Shown: positions 29,434-37,303, counted from the stretch's first letter. The stretch: DNA of 38,596 nt from Burkholderiales bacterium (GCA_018971105.1 JAGWVB010000007.1:1-38596); one strand, 5' to 3'. The notes: generated by a model not told the origin, from the letters alone. Numbers and translations: made by a program.

Positions 29434-29497
29434 GCAATATATTGCTTGACATGGCTCCAGCTCAAGCCATAAAGTTCATGCACGCATGATATTGCAT
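29434..29497 (+). promoter_or_regulatory. Promoter and operator region of the boxD-ligase operon
   Basis: TTGACA (29446-29451) is followed after 16 bp by CATAAA (29468-29473). A perfect 12-bp palindrome GCAATATATTGC (29434-29445) abuts the -35 box. Two TGCA elements (29479-29482 and 29493-29496) lie at the expected start site, within ATGCACGCATGATATTGCAT. The TGCA elements echo those at the boxC promoter, so both arms may share one repressor. Confidence 0.65.
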
Positions 29498-29545
29498 CAA
29501 TCTTGGTGCCCGGCAGGCACTTCGAATTCAACCAGTGAGGCTGCA

Positions 29546-31096
29546 TTGATCGAACGTCTCTCCAACTACGTTGCAGGCCAATGGCAGGCCGGGACCGGTG
29601 CCGGCACGCCGCTCGTCGACCCGGTGCTCGGCAACGAACTCGTGCGCGTCGACGCGACCGGACTGGATCTTGCCGCCGCGTTCGCCTATGCCCGCGAACA
29701 AGGCGGCAAGGCCTTGCGCGCCCTCAGCTATCGCCAGCGTGCGGCCATCCTCGCCGATGTCGTCAAGGTGCTGCAGGCCAACCGGGACGCCTATGAGGAG
29801 ATCGCCACGGCCAACAGCGGCACCGTGAAGAACGACTCCGCCGTCGATATCGACGGCGGCGTCTACACGCTGTCGACCTACGCCAGGCTGGGCGTCGGCC
29901 TCGGCGACCGGCGCTTCCTGATCGACGGCGAACCGGCCTCGCTCGGCAAGGAGGCGCTGTTCCAGTCCCAGCATGTGATGGTGCCCACGCGCGGTCTGGC
30001 GCTGTTCATCAACGCGTTCAATTTCCCGAGCTGGGGCCTGTGGGAGAAGGCGGCTCCTGCCCTGCTGTCCGGCGTGCCGGTCGTGATCAAGCCGGCCACC
30101 GCCACGGCCTGGCTGACGCAGCGCATGGTCAAGGATGTCGTCGACTCCGGCCTCTTGCCGCCGGGCGCGCTCTCGGTCGTCTGCGGCAGTTCGGCCGGGC
30201 TGCTCGACGCGCTGGAACCCTTCGACGTGCTGTCGTTCACCGGATCGGCCGAGACGGCGCAGCTGATCCGCAGCCACGCAGCAGTGGCGCAGCGATCGGT
30301 GCGGGTCAATATCGAGGCCGACAGCCTGAACTCGGCGCTGCTGCTCGAAGGCGCCGTGGCCGGCGACGCGGCCTTCGAGCTGCTCGTCAAGGAGGTCGCA
30401 CGCGAGATGACGCAGAAGTCGGGCCAGAAATGCACCGCGATCCGGCGCGTCTTCGTACCCGAGGCGCTCTACGGCGCGGTCGCCGAGGCGATCTCGGCTC
30501 GACTCGGCAAGACCAGCGTCGGCAATCCGCGCAACGAATCCGTGCGCATGGGCGCCCTCGTCAACCGCGCGCAACTCGATGCGGTGCGTGCGGGCCTGGC
30601 GACGCTGCTATCGCAGGCCGAAGCCCTGCACGATGGCGCCAAGCACGCGCTCGTCGATGCCGATCCCGCCGTGGCCTGCTGCGTCGGCCCGACGCTGCTG
30701 GGCACGCGCGCGGCCGACGCCGCAGACCGCGTCCACGACACCGAGGTCTTCGGTCCGGTCGCGACGCTGATGCCGTATCGCGATGCCGGCCATGCGCTGG
30801 CGCTGATCCAGCGCGGCCAGGGCTCGCTGGCCGTCTCGATCTACGGCAGCGACGCGGCCGCGCTCGGCGCGACCGCGCTCGAACTCGCCGCGGGGCATGG
30901 CCGCGTCCATGTCGTCTCGCCCGATGTGGCTGCGATGCACACGGGCCACGGCAACGTCATGCCGCAGTCCCTGCACGGCGGACCCGGCCGCGCCGGCGGC
31001 GGCGAGGAACTCGGCGGCGCCCGGGCGCTGAATTTCTACCACCGTCGCGCCGCGATCCAGGCCAGCACGAGCGTGCTGAGCCCGATGGTCGGCTGA
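29546..31096 (+). CDS. boxD: 3,4-dehydroadipyl-CoA semialdehyde dehydrogenase
   Basis: A 516-residue aldehyde dehydrogenase related to the PaaZ dehydrogenase domain. NAFNFPSWGLWEKAAPALL supplies the conserved Asn, E257 lies in VNIEADSLNSA, and the nucleophile is C296 in QKSGQKCTAIRR. It oxidises the ring-cleavage semialdehyde to 3,4-dehydroadipyl-CoA with NADP. The likely start is the TTG at 29546, five bases after GAGG, giving MIERLSNYVAGQW. An in-frame ATG at 29486 exists but falls inside the putative operator and has no ribosome site. The benzoate-CoA ligase follows after 27 bp. The fused hotdog hydratase of PaaZ is absent, as expected for BoxD. Confidence 0.92.
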   Translation: MIERLSNYVAGQWQAGTGAGTPLVDPVLGNELVRVDATGLDLAAAFAYAREQGGKALRALSYRQRAAILADVVKVLQANRDAYEEIATANSGTVKNDSAVDIDGGVYTLSTYARLGVGLGDRRFLIDGEPASLGKEALFQSQHVMVPTRGLALFINAFNFPSWGLWEKAAPALLSGVPVVIKPATATAWLTQRMVKDVVDSGLLPPGALSVVCGSSAGLLDALEPFDVLSFTGSAETAQLIRSHAAVAQRSVRVNIEADSLNSALLLEGAVAGDAAFELLVKEVAREMTQKSGQKCTAIRRVFVPEALYGAVAEAISARLGKTSVGNPRNESVRMGALVNRAQLDAVRAGLATLLSQAEALHDGAKHALVDADPAVACCVGPTLLGTRAADAADRVHDTEVFGPVATLMPYRDAGHALALIQRGQGSLAVSIYGSDAAALGATALELAAGHGRVHVVSPDVAAMHTGHGNVMPQSLHGGPGRAGGGEELGGARALNFYHRRAAIQASTSVLSPMVG

Positions 31097-31123
31097 GCGA
31101 ATTCGAACGTACAGGAGACAGGC

Positions 31124-32737
31124 ATGCTACAGACAAACCCCGTGCGCGATTCCGATGTCGCACCACCGCCGGAGCTCTTCAACTTCGCCGCACACCTGCT
31201 CGAAGTCAATGCCGGCCGCGCCGCCAAGGCGGCCTTCGTCGACGACCTCGGCACGCTGAGCTACGGGCAGCTCGACGATCGCGTGCGCCGCGCGGCCGCG
31301 GGCCTGAAGGGCCTGGGCGTGCGCCGCGAGGAACGGGTGCTGCTGCTGATGCATGACGTCAACGACTGGCCCGTGGCCTTCCTCGGCGCGATCTATGCCG
31401 GTGTCGTGCCGGTCGCGGTCAACACGCTGCTGACCGCCGACGATTACGCCTACATGCTCGAGAACTCGCGCGCGCAGGCGGTGCTGGTCTCCGGCGCCCT
31501 GCGGCCGGCGTTGACCACGGCGCTGACGAAATCGGATCACGAGGTCGGCAAGGTCATCGTGTCGCGGCCGGTGGCGCCGCTGCATCCGTCGGAAGTCGAA
31601 TTCGAGGCCTTCCTGGCCGCGCAGGCGCCGGCATCGAAGCCCGCGGTGACGAGCCCGGACGATCCGGGCTTCTGGCTCTACTCGTCGGGATCGACCGGCC
31701 GCCCCAAAGGCGCCGTGCACTCGCATGGCAACCCCTATTGGACCGCCGAGCTGTACGGCAAGGGCGTGCTGGGACTGCGCGAGGACGATGTCTGCTTCTC
31801 GGCGGCGAAGCTGTTCTTCGCCTACGGACTGGGCAACGGCCTGACCTTCCCGCTCTCGGTCGGTGCGACGACGATCCTGATGGCCGAGCGGCCCACGCCC
31901 GAGGCGACGTTCACGCGCTGGACCGGTGGCGTCGGCCATCTGAAGCCGACGGTGTTCTTCGGCGCGCCGACCGGCTTCGCGGGCATGCTGGCCAGCCCGC
32001 ACCTGCCCGCGCGCGACCGGATCGCCCTGCGCCTGGTCTCTTCCGCCGGCGAAGCGCTGCCCGCGGACCTTGGCGAGCGCTTCAAGCGCTACAGCGGCGT
32101 CGACATCGTCGACGGCATCGGCTCGACCGAGATGCTGCATGTATTCCTGTCGAACCGGCCCGAAAAGGTCCGCTACGGCACCACCGGCTGGCCGGTGCCG
32201 GGCTACGAGGTCGAACTGCGCGGCGACGACGGCGCCCCCCTGCCCTTGAACGCCGATGGATCGAGCGAGCCGGGCGACCTCTATATCCACGGCCCCTCGG
32301 CCGCGATGATGTACTGGGGCAATCGGCAGAAGACCCGCGACACGTTCCAGGGCGGCTGGACCAAGAGCGGCGACAAGTACATCCGCAACGCCGACGGCAG
32401 CTACACCTACGGCGGCCGCAGCGACGACATGCTGAAGGTCAGCGGCATCTACGTCAGCCCCTTCGAGGTCGAAGCGACGCTGGCTCAGCATCCGGCCGTC
32501 CTCGAGGCCGCCGTGATCGGCAAGGCCGATGCCGAGGGCCTGATCAAGACCAAGGCCTACGTCGTCCTCAAGCCGGGCGCCCATGTCGACGACGCAGAAC
32601 TCAAGGCCTTCGTAAAGGAACGCCTGGCCCCGTACAAATACCCGCGCTTCATCGAGTACGTGTCGGATCTGCCGAAGACGGCCACGGGGAAGATCCAACG
32701 CTACAAGTTGCGCGATCTCGACGCCGGGCAGCGGTAA
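31124..32737 (+). CDS. bclA: Benzoate-CoA ligase
   Basis: A 537-residue acyl-adenylating enzyme. The ATP loop is LYSSGSTGRPKGAVHSH (around 186-200), followed by AAKLFFAYGLGNGLTFPL, GEALPADLGERF, and DGIGSTEMLHVFLSN, a segment typical of benzoate-CoA ligases. The C-terminal catalytic lysine is K523 in TATGKIQRYKLR. It activates benzoate to benzoyl-CoA using ATP and CoA, the entry step of the box route. The ATG at 31124 follows AGGAGA. 2-Aminobenzoate and hydroxybenzoate ligases are close relatives, but the box context favours benzoate. No benzoate transporter is in the window. Confidence 0.93.
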   Translation: MLQTNPVRDSDVAPPPELFNFAAHLLEVNAGRAAKAAFVDDLGTLSYGQLDDRVRRAAAGLKGLGVRREERVLLLMHDVNDWPVAFLGAIYAGVVPVAVNTLLTADDYAYMLENSRAQAVLVSGALRPALTTALTKSDHEVGKVIVSRPVAPLHPSEVEFEAFLAAQAPASKPAVTSPDDPGFWLYSSGSTGRPKGAVHSHGNPYWTAELYGKGVLGLREDDVCFSAAKLFFAYGLGNGLTFPLSVGATTILMAERPTPEATFTRWTGGVGHLKPTVFFGAPTGFAGMLASPHLPARDRIALRLVSSAGEALPADLGERFKRYSGVDIVDGIGSTEMLHVFLSNRPEKVRYGTTGWPVPGYEVELRGDDGAPLPLNADGSSEPGDLYIHGPSAAMMYWGNRQKTRDTFQGGWTKSGDKYIRNADGSYTYGGRSDDMLKVSGIYVSPFEVEATLAQHPAVLEAAVIGKADAEGLIKTKAYVVLKPGAHVDDAELKAFVKERLAPYKYPRFIEYVSDLPKTATGKIQRYKLRDLDAGQR

Positions 32738-32868
32738 GCACCCAGTCGAATCGCGCTCCGACCTGCGAGAGGCCGTATCAGCCGGGCGCTCCAATCGCAT
32801 GAATCAAGGCTCTCGATCCGATCGACAACAAGCCCAGCGCGGCCACGCCCACCGCCCCATGCGCGCCC

Positions 32869-33354
32869 ATGACCCTGGGCTTGTCCATCCTCGATCCGTT
32901 TGCCGGTTACAGGGCCTTCGCCGGGACCATGCCCGGCCTGTTGCAACGGCAGGAGACCGGCATCGGGCAGTGCATCGATATCAGCATGTTCGACCCGGCC
33001 TGGGTGCTGGGCGCCAGTTCGGTGGCCGACAAACTGAACTGCGACGGGCCGGTGTCGATGGTGCCGCGGCCTGATTCGGCCCGCTTCATCTGTCGCGACA
33101 GGCGGTTGTCCATGAGCTTCAACTGGCCCAGGTGGTTCGAAGCGCTGTGCCAGGTGATCGAGGCGCCCGAGCTGCAGACGGATCCCCGGTTCGCCGACGG
33201 CAATTCGATGCGCGCCTATGGCGCGGCGCTCATCGCCGAGGTCGAAAGCCACCTGGCCAGGCGCGACGCGGCGGACTGGGCGGCAGCGCCATCGCAACGC
33301 GGCGTGCCGGCCAGCCCCCCCCCACTCGAGAGCGATCCACCGACGTGTCCATGA
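32869..33354 (+). pseudogene. CaiB/BaiF CoA-transferase fragment
   Basis: A 161-residue frame holds only the middle of a family III CoA-transferase. SILDPFAGYRAFAGTMPGLL carries the catalytic aspartate position and is followed by GIGQCIDISMFD. Further on come the WFEALCQVIEAPELQTDPRFA and DAADWAAAPSQRGVPAS segments. Compared with the intact enzyme at 12778-13974, roughly the first 165 and the last ~80 residues are missing. A run of nine C (33315-33323) lies exactly where similarity stops, so slippage may have broken the frame. It is a decayed gene next to the benzoate ligase and marks the start of the disturbed region. Confidence 0.78.
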
Positions 33355-33955
33355 GATCTCCGATCCGTCCCTGATCGCAGGCCCGGATACCGTCGCGGCG
33401 CCTGACGGCATCGCCGCGGGCCTGCCAGCGTCGGTGCTCGGATACCGTCGAGTCAACCGTCAGTCCGCCGGGGACGCCGCTGCACCCACCGGGACGTCGT
33501 TGGACGCTAAGTCCTTGTCCCTGCAGCGAAATCGGTTTGTCTTCGGATCCCCGTCCACACCACGGGACGATCTTGACTCATTCCCACTCGATCGTCAATG
33601 GCCGGTCGCCGCTGAGAGGGAAAACGGGCCATTTGAAGGCTCCAGAGAACGGGCGATACCGACGGATCTACCGTCGCGCTGGGCGGCGCCGCCCAGGGCC
33701 TTGAGTTCCAGCCTTCTGACATCGATCAGTCCGCGACCGCCGCGGAGGTGCGCCGGGGATGCCCTGAGTCAGAGAGACGGTATCGACGACGGACTCCAGC
33801 AGCGCCGTGACGGTATGCAATTGCGATTGGACGGTATCGCGGCCTTCCTTGGCTGAGCCCGTTTGACTGGCGCGCCGGCGTCGTCGCCTAGTGCATGAAT
33901 TCCAAGACGGCCCGGCGGTGCTGCTGAAAACGCCTGCTCCATGACGGCGCCGGGC
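33355..33955. other. Gene-free stretch after the CoA-transferase relic
   Basis: I see no supported gene in these 600 bases. GC content drops relative to the catabolic genes and short frames on both strands lack ribosome sites and recognisable motifs. It contains the right copy of the cluster-flanking repeat (33577-33632). It looks like degraded DNA at an insertion boundary. Confidence 0.6.
33577..33632 (+). repeat. Direct repeat flanking the benzoate cluster, right copy
   Basis: Partner of 20091-20144, in the same orientation, about 82% identical with three single-base gaps. The minus strand reads PLSGDRPLTIEWE followed by a stop, against PLSGDRPWTIEWH in the left copy, so this copy looks more like a real gene end. 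Confidence 0.75.
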
Positions 33956-34261
33956 TCAGACATGTCTGGCCAGACTCATGCGCTGATGCAGGATTCTGGC
34001 GATGCCGACGGCATCAGCCCTGGCACGGTAGACGATGACATGCGACCCGACCAAGTAGGCCAAGAACGGCGCCGGTAGATCTTCGCAGATGTGCCCGATG
34101 TGCGGGTTGTGGCTGATCGCTTGCAGGGCGTCGTCAAGCTTATGGCGATAGACCTGCAGTTGCTGCGGTCCCCAGGTCTCACCCGTGTAGCGCAGGATGT
34201 CGATCAGATCTTGTCGGGCTTTCGGTGCGAGCTGGATGGGCAGCGGTTTACGGGAGGACAT
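33956..34261 (-). CDS. parE: ParE-family toxin
   Basis: A 101-residue RelE/ParE-fold toxin: IQLAPKARQDLIDILRYTGETWGPQQLQVYRHKLDDAL at the N-terminus, then ISHNPHIGHICEDLP and the C-terminal strands AYLVGSHVIVYRARADAVGIARILHQRM. ParE toxins poison DNA gyrase. The start at 34261 (MSSRKPLPIQ) overlaps the parD stop by 14 bp, so the toxin is translated only with its antitoxin. The C-terminal HQRM is retained, suggesting an active toxin. Such modules stabilise plasmids and islands, in keeping with the mobilization genes next door. Confidence 0.9.
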   Translation of the reverse strand: MSSRKPLPIQLAPKARQDLIDILRYTGETWGPQQLQVYRHKLDDALQAISHNPHIGHICEDLPAPFLAYLVGSHVIVYRARADAVGIARILHQRMSLARHV

Positions 34262-34535
34262 CGGGGTCCATCGGTCGGCCGCTGTGCATGGCATCGATGG
34301 CACTCTGGGTGATCTCGTTCATCGTGTCGGGCGTGTACGGGATGCCCTCGCCGCGATCGAGCTGCTCAGCGCCTTGTTTGATGGCGGCATGCCAGGCCGC
34401 AACCCTGCTTTCCTCAGCCTGCATGCGTCTGATGGCGTCACGGATGACTTCGGTGGCGTTGCCATAGAAACCGCTGGCGACCTTGGTCTTGATGAAGCCC
34501 TCCATCTCGGGCGAGAGATTGACATGCATGGTCAT
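34248..34535 (-). CDS. parD: ParD-family antitoxin
   Basis: A 95-residue ribbon-helix-helix antitoxin. HVNLSPEMEGFIKTKVASGFYGNATEVIRDAIRRMQAEE is the ParD DNA-binding domain, and the tail from AAWHAAIKQGAEQLDRGEGI wraps the toxin. The start is the ATG at 34535 (MTMHVNL). A longer frame to 34586 would start inside the operator. It should repress its own promoter by binding the inverted repeat at 34557-34586, and it precedes and overlaps parE. Confidence 0.92.
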   Translation of the reverse strand: MTMHVNLSPEMEGFIKTKVASGFYGNATEVIRDAIRRMQAEESRVAAWHAAIKQGAEQLDRGEGIPYTPDTMNEITQSAIDAMHSGRPMDPDVLP

Positions 34536-34556
34536 CGGGCAACCTCTGGTTCGGCG

Positions 34557-34593
34557 ATGTCCACAGAATATCCATGATATGGACATACGTCAA
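34557..34593 (-). promoter_or_regulatory. parDE promoter with ParD operator
   Basis: On the minus strand TTGACG (34593-34588) and TATTCT (34570-34565) are 17 bp apart. An inverted repeat with arms ATGTCCA and TGGACAT (34557-34586) fills the spacer and covers the -10, the usual arrangement for ParD self-repression. A related copy without a gene lies at 20179-20208. Confidence 0.75.
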
Positions 34594-34678
34594 GGGAATC
34601 ATCTGGGCTTCGCCCCTGCGCTCTCGGTCCCGGACTCTCAGGCGATGAGCGCCCTGGGTCTGCTTGAAATCAGGCTCT

Positions 34679-34918
34679 CTACGCGGTGGCGAGCCCCACA
34701 CGCATGGCATCAACGCATTCGTGCTCAATCCCGAGCCGGCCGTTCTGGTTGATGTAGCGGAAATGCACGGCCGTCGCTTTCATGCCCCGCCCTCCTCCGG
34801 TCACCTTGACCATGACTTCGAGGGCGCGGCGGACGACGGTCGCCGCGATCCGTTGGCGGATCGCAGCGGCGCGCTGGCGCGACGCGCGGACGCCGTCGAT
34901 GACGGAAGCCGTGGCCAT
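34679..34918 (-). pseudogene. Relaxase, truncated after the N-terminal motif
   Basis: The gene starts well: GAAGGAGACCGCC precedes the ATG at 34918. The N-terminus ends in VMVKVTGGGRGMKATAVHFRYINQNGRLGIEHE, the beginning of a conjugative relaxase of the type common on betaproteobacterial plasmids and islands (KVTGGGRGMKA, then HFRYI-x-x-xG). After residue ~60 similarity ends and an unrelated tail (CVDAMRVGLATA) runs into a stop. Relaxases of this type are usually several hundred residues, so at least 80% is missing. The break lies near 34738, about 150 bp from the parDE operator. The remnant cannot nick DNA by itself; mobilization would need a relaxase in trans. Confidence 0.75.
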
Positions 34919-35519
34919 GGCGGTCTCCTTCGTGCCAAGGAGAGGGCGGTGCATCGCACCGCCGGAATGAGCCTCCCGTTCGTGCCCGTCGCAGTTCGGA
35001 AAGGACGACCGCAGCAAGACGCAGATGAGCCCGCACGTCGACGCTCAGGCTTGCGAGCCGGCGGCGATATTCCTGGGCTTGGAGCACATCGCCTCGGCGC
35101 AGCAGGCTCACCAGTTGATGGACATTGCGGATCAAAGTGGAAAGCTCTGCGCCGGACGCTGTACGCGCTGCAAGGTAGTCCAACCGGCTGCGCGCTCCGC
35201 CGGAGAGCGCGGGGACATTCGCCAGTAGGCCGAAGAGCAAGGCACCACGCGACAGGCCGGCTCGGCGTGCGGCGCCATCAAGCTGATCCACCTCGACGCG
35301 TGCGAGGCGGATAGAGAGCTTGACGATCGAACTTGAAGGCGCCTGCCAGGCCACCCGAAGAGCATCGCCCATCTGTGGATCGCCGGTCCCGAACTCGCGT
35401 TCCATCGCCCGCCGCACGACGCACGAGGTGCTGACCCGCTCGACTCGCGCACGAGCAACCAGCGCGGCTTTGAGCCCGCGCATGTCCACACTGACGAACT
35501 CGTGAGTCGGAGTCTTCAT
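34725..35519 (-). CDS. MobC-like accessory mobilization protein
   Basis: The frame gives 264 residues from the ATG at 35519. Residues ~5-45 (HEFVSVDMRGLKAALVARA, then STSCVVRRAMEREF) and ~72-115 (SIVKLSIRLARVEVDQLDGA, then SRGALLFGLLANVP) each look like a ribbon-helix-helix. The next part, ELSTLIRNVHQLVSLLRRGD, matches the asparagine-rich helix of MobC proteins, which open oriT DNA for the relaxase. The last ~80 residues are arginine/proline-rich and overlap the relaxase gene in another frame, so the original protein probably ended near 34960 and a frameshift may have extended it. It is divergent from the stb-like operon. The N-terminal ~180 residues are well supported and the C-terminus is not. 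Confidence 0.6.
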   Translation of the reverse strand: MKTPTHEFVSVDMRGLKAALVARARVERVSTSCVVRRAMEREFGTGDPQMGDALRVAWQAPSSSIVKLSIRLARVEVDQLDGAARRAGLSRGALLFGLLANVPALSGGARSRLDYLAARTASGAELSTLIRNVHQLVSLLRRGDVLQAQEYRRRLASLSVDVRAHLRLAAVVLSELRRARTGGSFRRCDAPPSPWHEGDRHGHGFRHRRRPRVAPARRCDPPTDRGDRRPPRPRSHGQGDRRRAGHESDGRAFPLHQPERPARD

Positions 35520-35841
35520 GGCCCGGGCGATCCTCATTGCGAGGCCAGCGCAGCGTTTCACAAATCGGCGGCAAGTCGCCTATCTCTGCACTCACCTTCG
35601 AACTCAGTATTGGCTCGAATCGAGGCCTCGCGCGCGATGATTTTTGCTCCAAATCCAGCGCGCGGACCGCTCTTCCAGGCGCTCACAATGAGTCCGCTTG
35701 TCAGCCTTGCATAGGTAGCGCGCAAGGAGTCGTCAGGCGCCTCACAGCCGCTGGGCAAATTGCATCGCCACTGGTTCATGCTCGGTCAAATCGACTACGA
35801 ATTGCACAACGATTGCATAGCAACTGGATAGGGGTTTCGCA
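35520..35841. other. Candidate oriT and stb control region
   Basis: A 322-bp divergent region of lower GC between the MobC-like and StbA-like genes, the position oriT occupies beside the stb operon of plasmid R388. It has the perfect inverted repeat CCTTGC-11 bp-GCAAGG (35705-35727) and a longer-spaced pair GCGGAC (35662-35667) and GTCCGC (35692-35697). TTGCA-type elements occur at 35707, 35760, 35802 and 35813, the last two 11 bp apart. A 16-bp segment at 35759-35774 is nearly repeated at 35812-35827. No nick site is assigned. The role is inferred from context and repeat structure. Confidence 0.55.
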
Positions 35842-36231
35842 ATGAAGCTCGTTCCGACACAACCACCAGGCCGCGGCTCCCGCAGGGCACGGGGCTTTGC
35901 ACCCGAAATCCGTGAACTTCGCGCCCATGGATACACCTTCGAAGCCATACGCGAGGCCCTGGCGGCAGTGGGCGTGCGGGTCAGCAACAGCACGGTCCAG
36001 CGGGAGGCCGCCAGATACGACAGCTGCGTCGCTTCAAACAGCGCTGCGGTCAACCCCGATCGCGGCGACCAGACCCCGTCCGAAGCGCTGACTCCGACGA
36101 CACCGATCCCGCCGGCTGTCAAGCGCTATACCCCACTTGCCGCCGACCCGCGCAGCGGCAAGGAAATCGCCGACGAATACATGAGCAAGTGGATCGCCAA
36201 CCCTCTCATTCGATCGAAGGAGCAGACATGA
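35842..36231 (+). CDS. StbA-like putative DNA-binding plasmid protein
   Basis: A 129-residue protein. The N-terminal basic segment (GRGSRRARGFAPEI) leads into a helix-turn-helix-like stretch, IRELRAHGYTFEAIREALAA followed by VGVRVSNSTVQREAAR. The rest is proline-rich and less ordered, ending in EIADEYMSKWIANPLI. Its stop overlaps the StbB start (ATGA). By position upstream of stbB and next to TTGCA repeats it corresponds to StbA of R388, which binds repeats in this region and balances plasmid stability against transfer. Sequence similarity alone would not have given the name, so it is a positional call. Confidence 0.6.
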   Translation: MKLVPTQPPGRGSRRARGFAPEIRELRAHGYTFEAIREALAAVGVRVSNSTVQREAARYDSCVASNSAAVNPDRGDQTPSEALTPTTPIPPAVKRYTPLAADPRSGKEIADEYMSKWIANPLIRSKEQT

Positions 36232-36953
36232 AGGTCGCCGTCATCAACTTTTCCGGCAACGTGGGCAAATCCACGATCGCCCGTCACCTGCTGTTGCCTC
36301 GTTTCGAGGGCGCCGAACTCATCGCCGTCGAGAGCCTCAATGCCGATGACGGTCAGGGCAAGGCGATACGCGGGCGTCAATTCGGCGAGTTGCAGGAATA
36401 CCTGAACACGATGGAGAGCGTCGTCGTCGACATCGGCGCCAGCAACGTCGAAGACCTGCTGGCATTGATGACCCGCTACCGCGGCAGCCACGAGGACTTC
36501 GACTGCTTCGTCGTCCCGACCGTGTCGGCGCTCAAGCAGCAACGCGACACCATCGCGACGTTGACCGAGCTGGGTCGCTTGGGAATTCCGCCGACGAGCC
36601 TGAAGCTCGTCTTCAACATGGTCGAGGACGGCGTCGAGGTGGCGCAATGCTTCGAATCGCTGCTGGCCTTCGTTGCACAGCATGGGCTCGCAGTGGCCAA
36701 CCCGGCCTGCCGCGTCGGCGTCAATGAGGTCTACGGGCGGCTCAAGGGCAGCACGGATACCCTGGACGCCCTGGCCCGCGACGAGACCGACTACAAGGCG
36801 TTGATCGCCAAGGCTCCAACGGTGGCGGACAAACTCGCTCTGGCCCAGAAGCTCGCCACGCACAGGCTCGCCAGCGGTGTCTTGCAGGAGCTCGACGCCT
36901 GCTATGCCGCGCTGGAGTTCGCCGGCGGCGCCTCGCACAACGTCAACCGATGA
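36228..36953 (+). CDS. stbB: StbB-family plasmid stability ATPase
   Basis: A 241-residue P-loop ATPase with a short ParA-like fold. The Walker A is NFSGNVGKST (residues 8-16), deviating from the KGGxGKT of classical ParA. A Walker-B-like strand is SVVVDIGASNVEDLL, followed by FDCFVVPTVSALKQQRDTI. This matches StbB proteins of mobilizable and conjugative plasmids, which antagonise StbA and are required for transfer in R388. It is translationally coupled to the StbA-like gene. No StbC is seen; the next gene is a convergent toxin, 32 bp away. Confidence 0.82.
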   Translation: MKVAVINFSGNVGKSTIARHLLLPRFEGAELIAVESLNADDGQGKAIRGRQFGELQEYLNTMESVVVDIGASNVEDLLALMTRYRGSHEDFDCFVVPTVSALKQQRDTIATLTELGRLGIPPTSLKLVFNMVEDGVEVAQCFESLLAFVAQHGLAVANPACRVGVNEVYGRLKGSTDTLDALARDETDYKALIAKAPTVADKLALAQKLATHRLASGVLQELDACYAALEFAGGASHNVNR

Positions 36954-36985
36954 CGCGGGAGGCCCCATGAACGGGCCCAACGCAG

Positions 36986-37303
36986 TCAGTGGTAGTCGTC
37001 CTCGAGCTGATGCCGCAATGCGACGACGACGACGTTTGCAGCGTCCTCGATCTCGAAGAGCGCGACGTAGCCCGATCGACCGAAGGGTATGACCAGTTCG
37101 CGCAGGAAGGGGCTCTGGCCCGCCTTGCGGCAAGTGAACGGCGACGTCTTCAGCGTCGCGATGCCGGCCCGCAGCGCGGTGATCGCCCGCGCGGGCAGAC
37201 TCAGGTCGCCATCGTCGCGGGCCAGTTCCCGCTCGAGCACGAAGTCGAACAACCTCCCGAGATCCTCTTCGGCTTCGCGTGTCAGCCGGACCTTGAAGCT
37301 CAC
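36986..37303 (-). CDS. RelE/ParE-family toxin
   Basis: A 105-residue toxin starting with GTG at 37303. FKVRLTREAEEDLGRLFDFVLE is the RelE/ParE N-terminal strand and helix. The middle contains ITALRAGIATLKTSPFTCRK and the C-terminal half is PFLRELVIPFGRSGYVALFEIED, ending with VVVVALRHQLEDDYH. The last segment is the expected catalytic or interaction strand with an RHQ motif. The GTG overlaps the antitoxin stop (GTGA), so it is coupled to the antitoxin. The target (ribosome-bound mRNA or gyrase) cannot be told from sequence. Confidence 0.85.
   Translation of the reverse strand: MSFKVRLTREAEEDLGRLFDFVLERELARDDGDLSLPARAITALRAGIATLKTSPFTCRKAGQSPFLRELVIPFGRSGYVALFEIEDAANVVVVALRHQLEDDYH

Noticed and set aside
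33577-33600. Possible guaA 3' end and attachment site (minus strand reads TIEWE and stop)
   Set aside because: The last residues match the GuaA C-terminus, a known ICE integration point, but the preceding PLSGDRP is not GuaA-like and the second copy reads TIEWH without a stop.
33769-33963. Small minus-strand frame of 64 residues before parE
   Set aside because: No ribosome site, no motif, and it runs into the parE 3' end.
36961-36977. GGCCC/GGGCC stem-loop after stbB as terminator
   Set aside because: The stem is five base pairs and no T-run follows.
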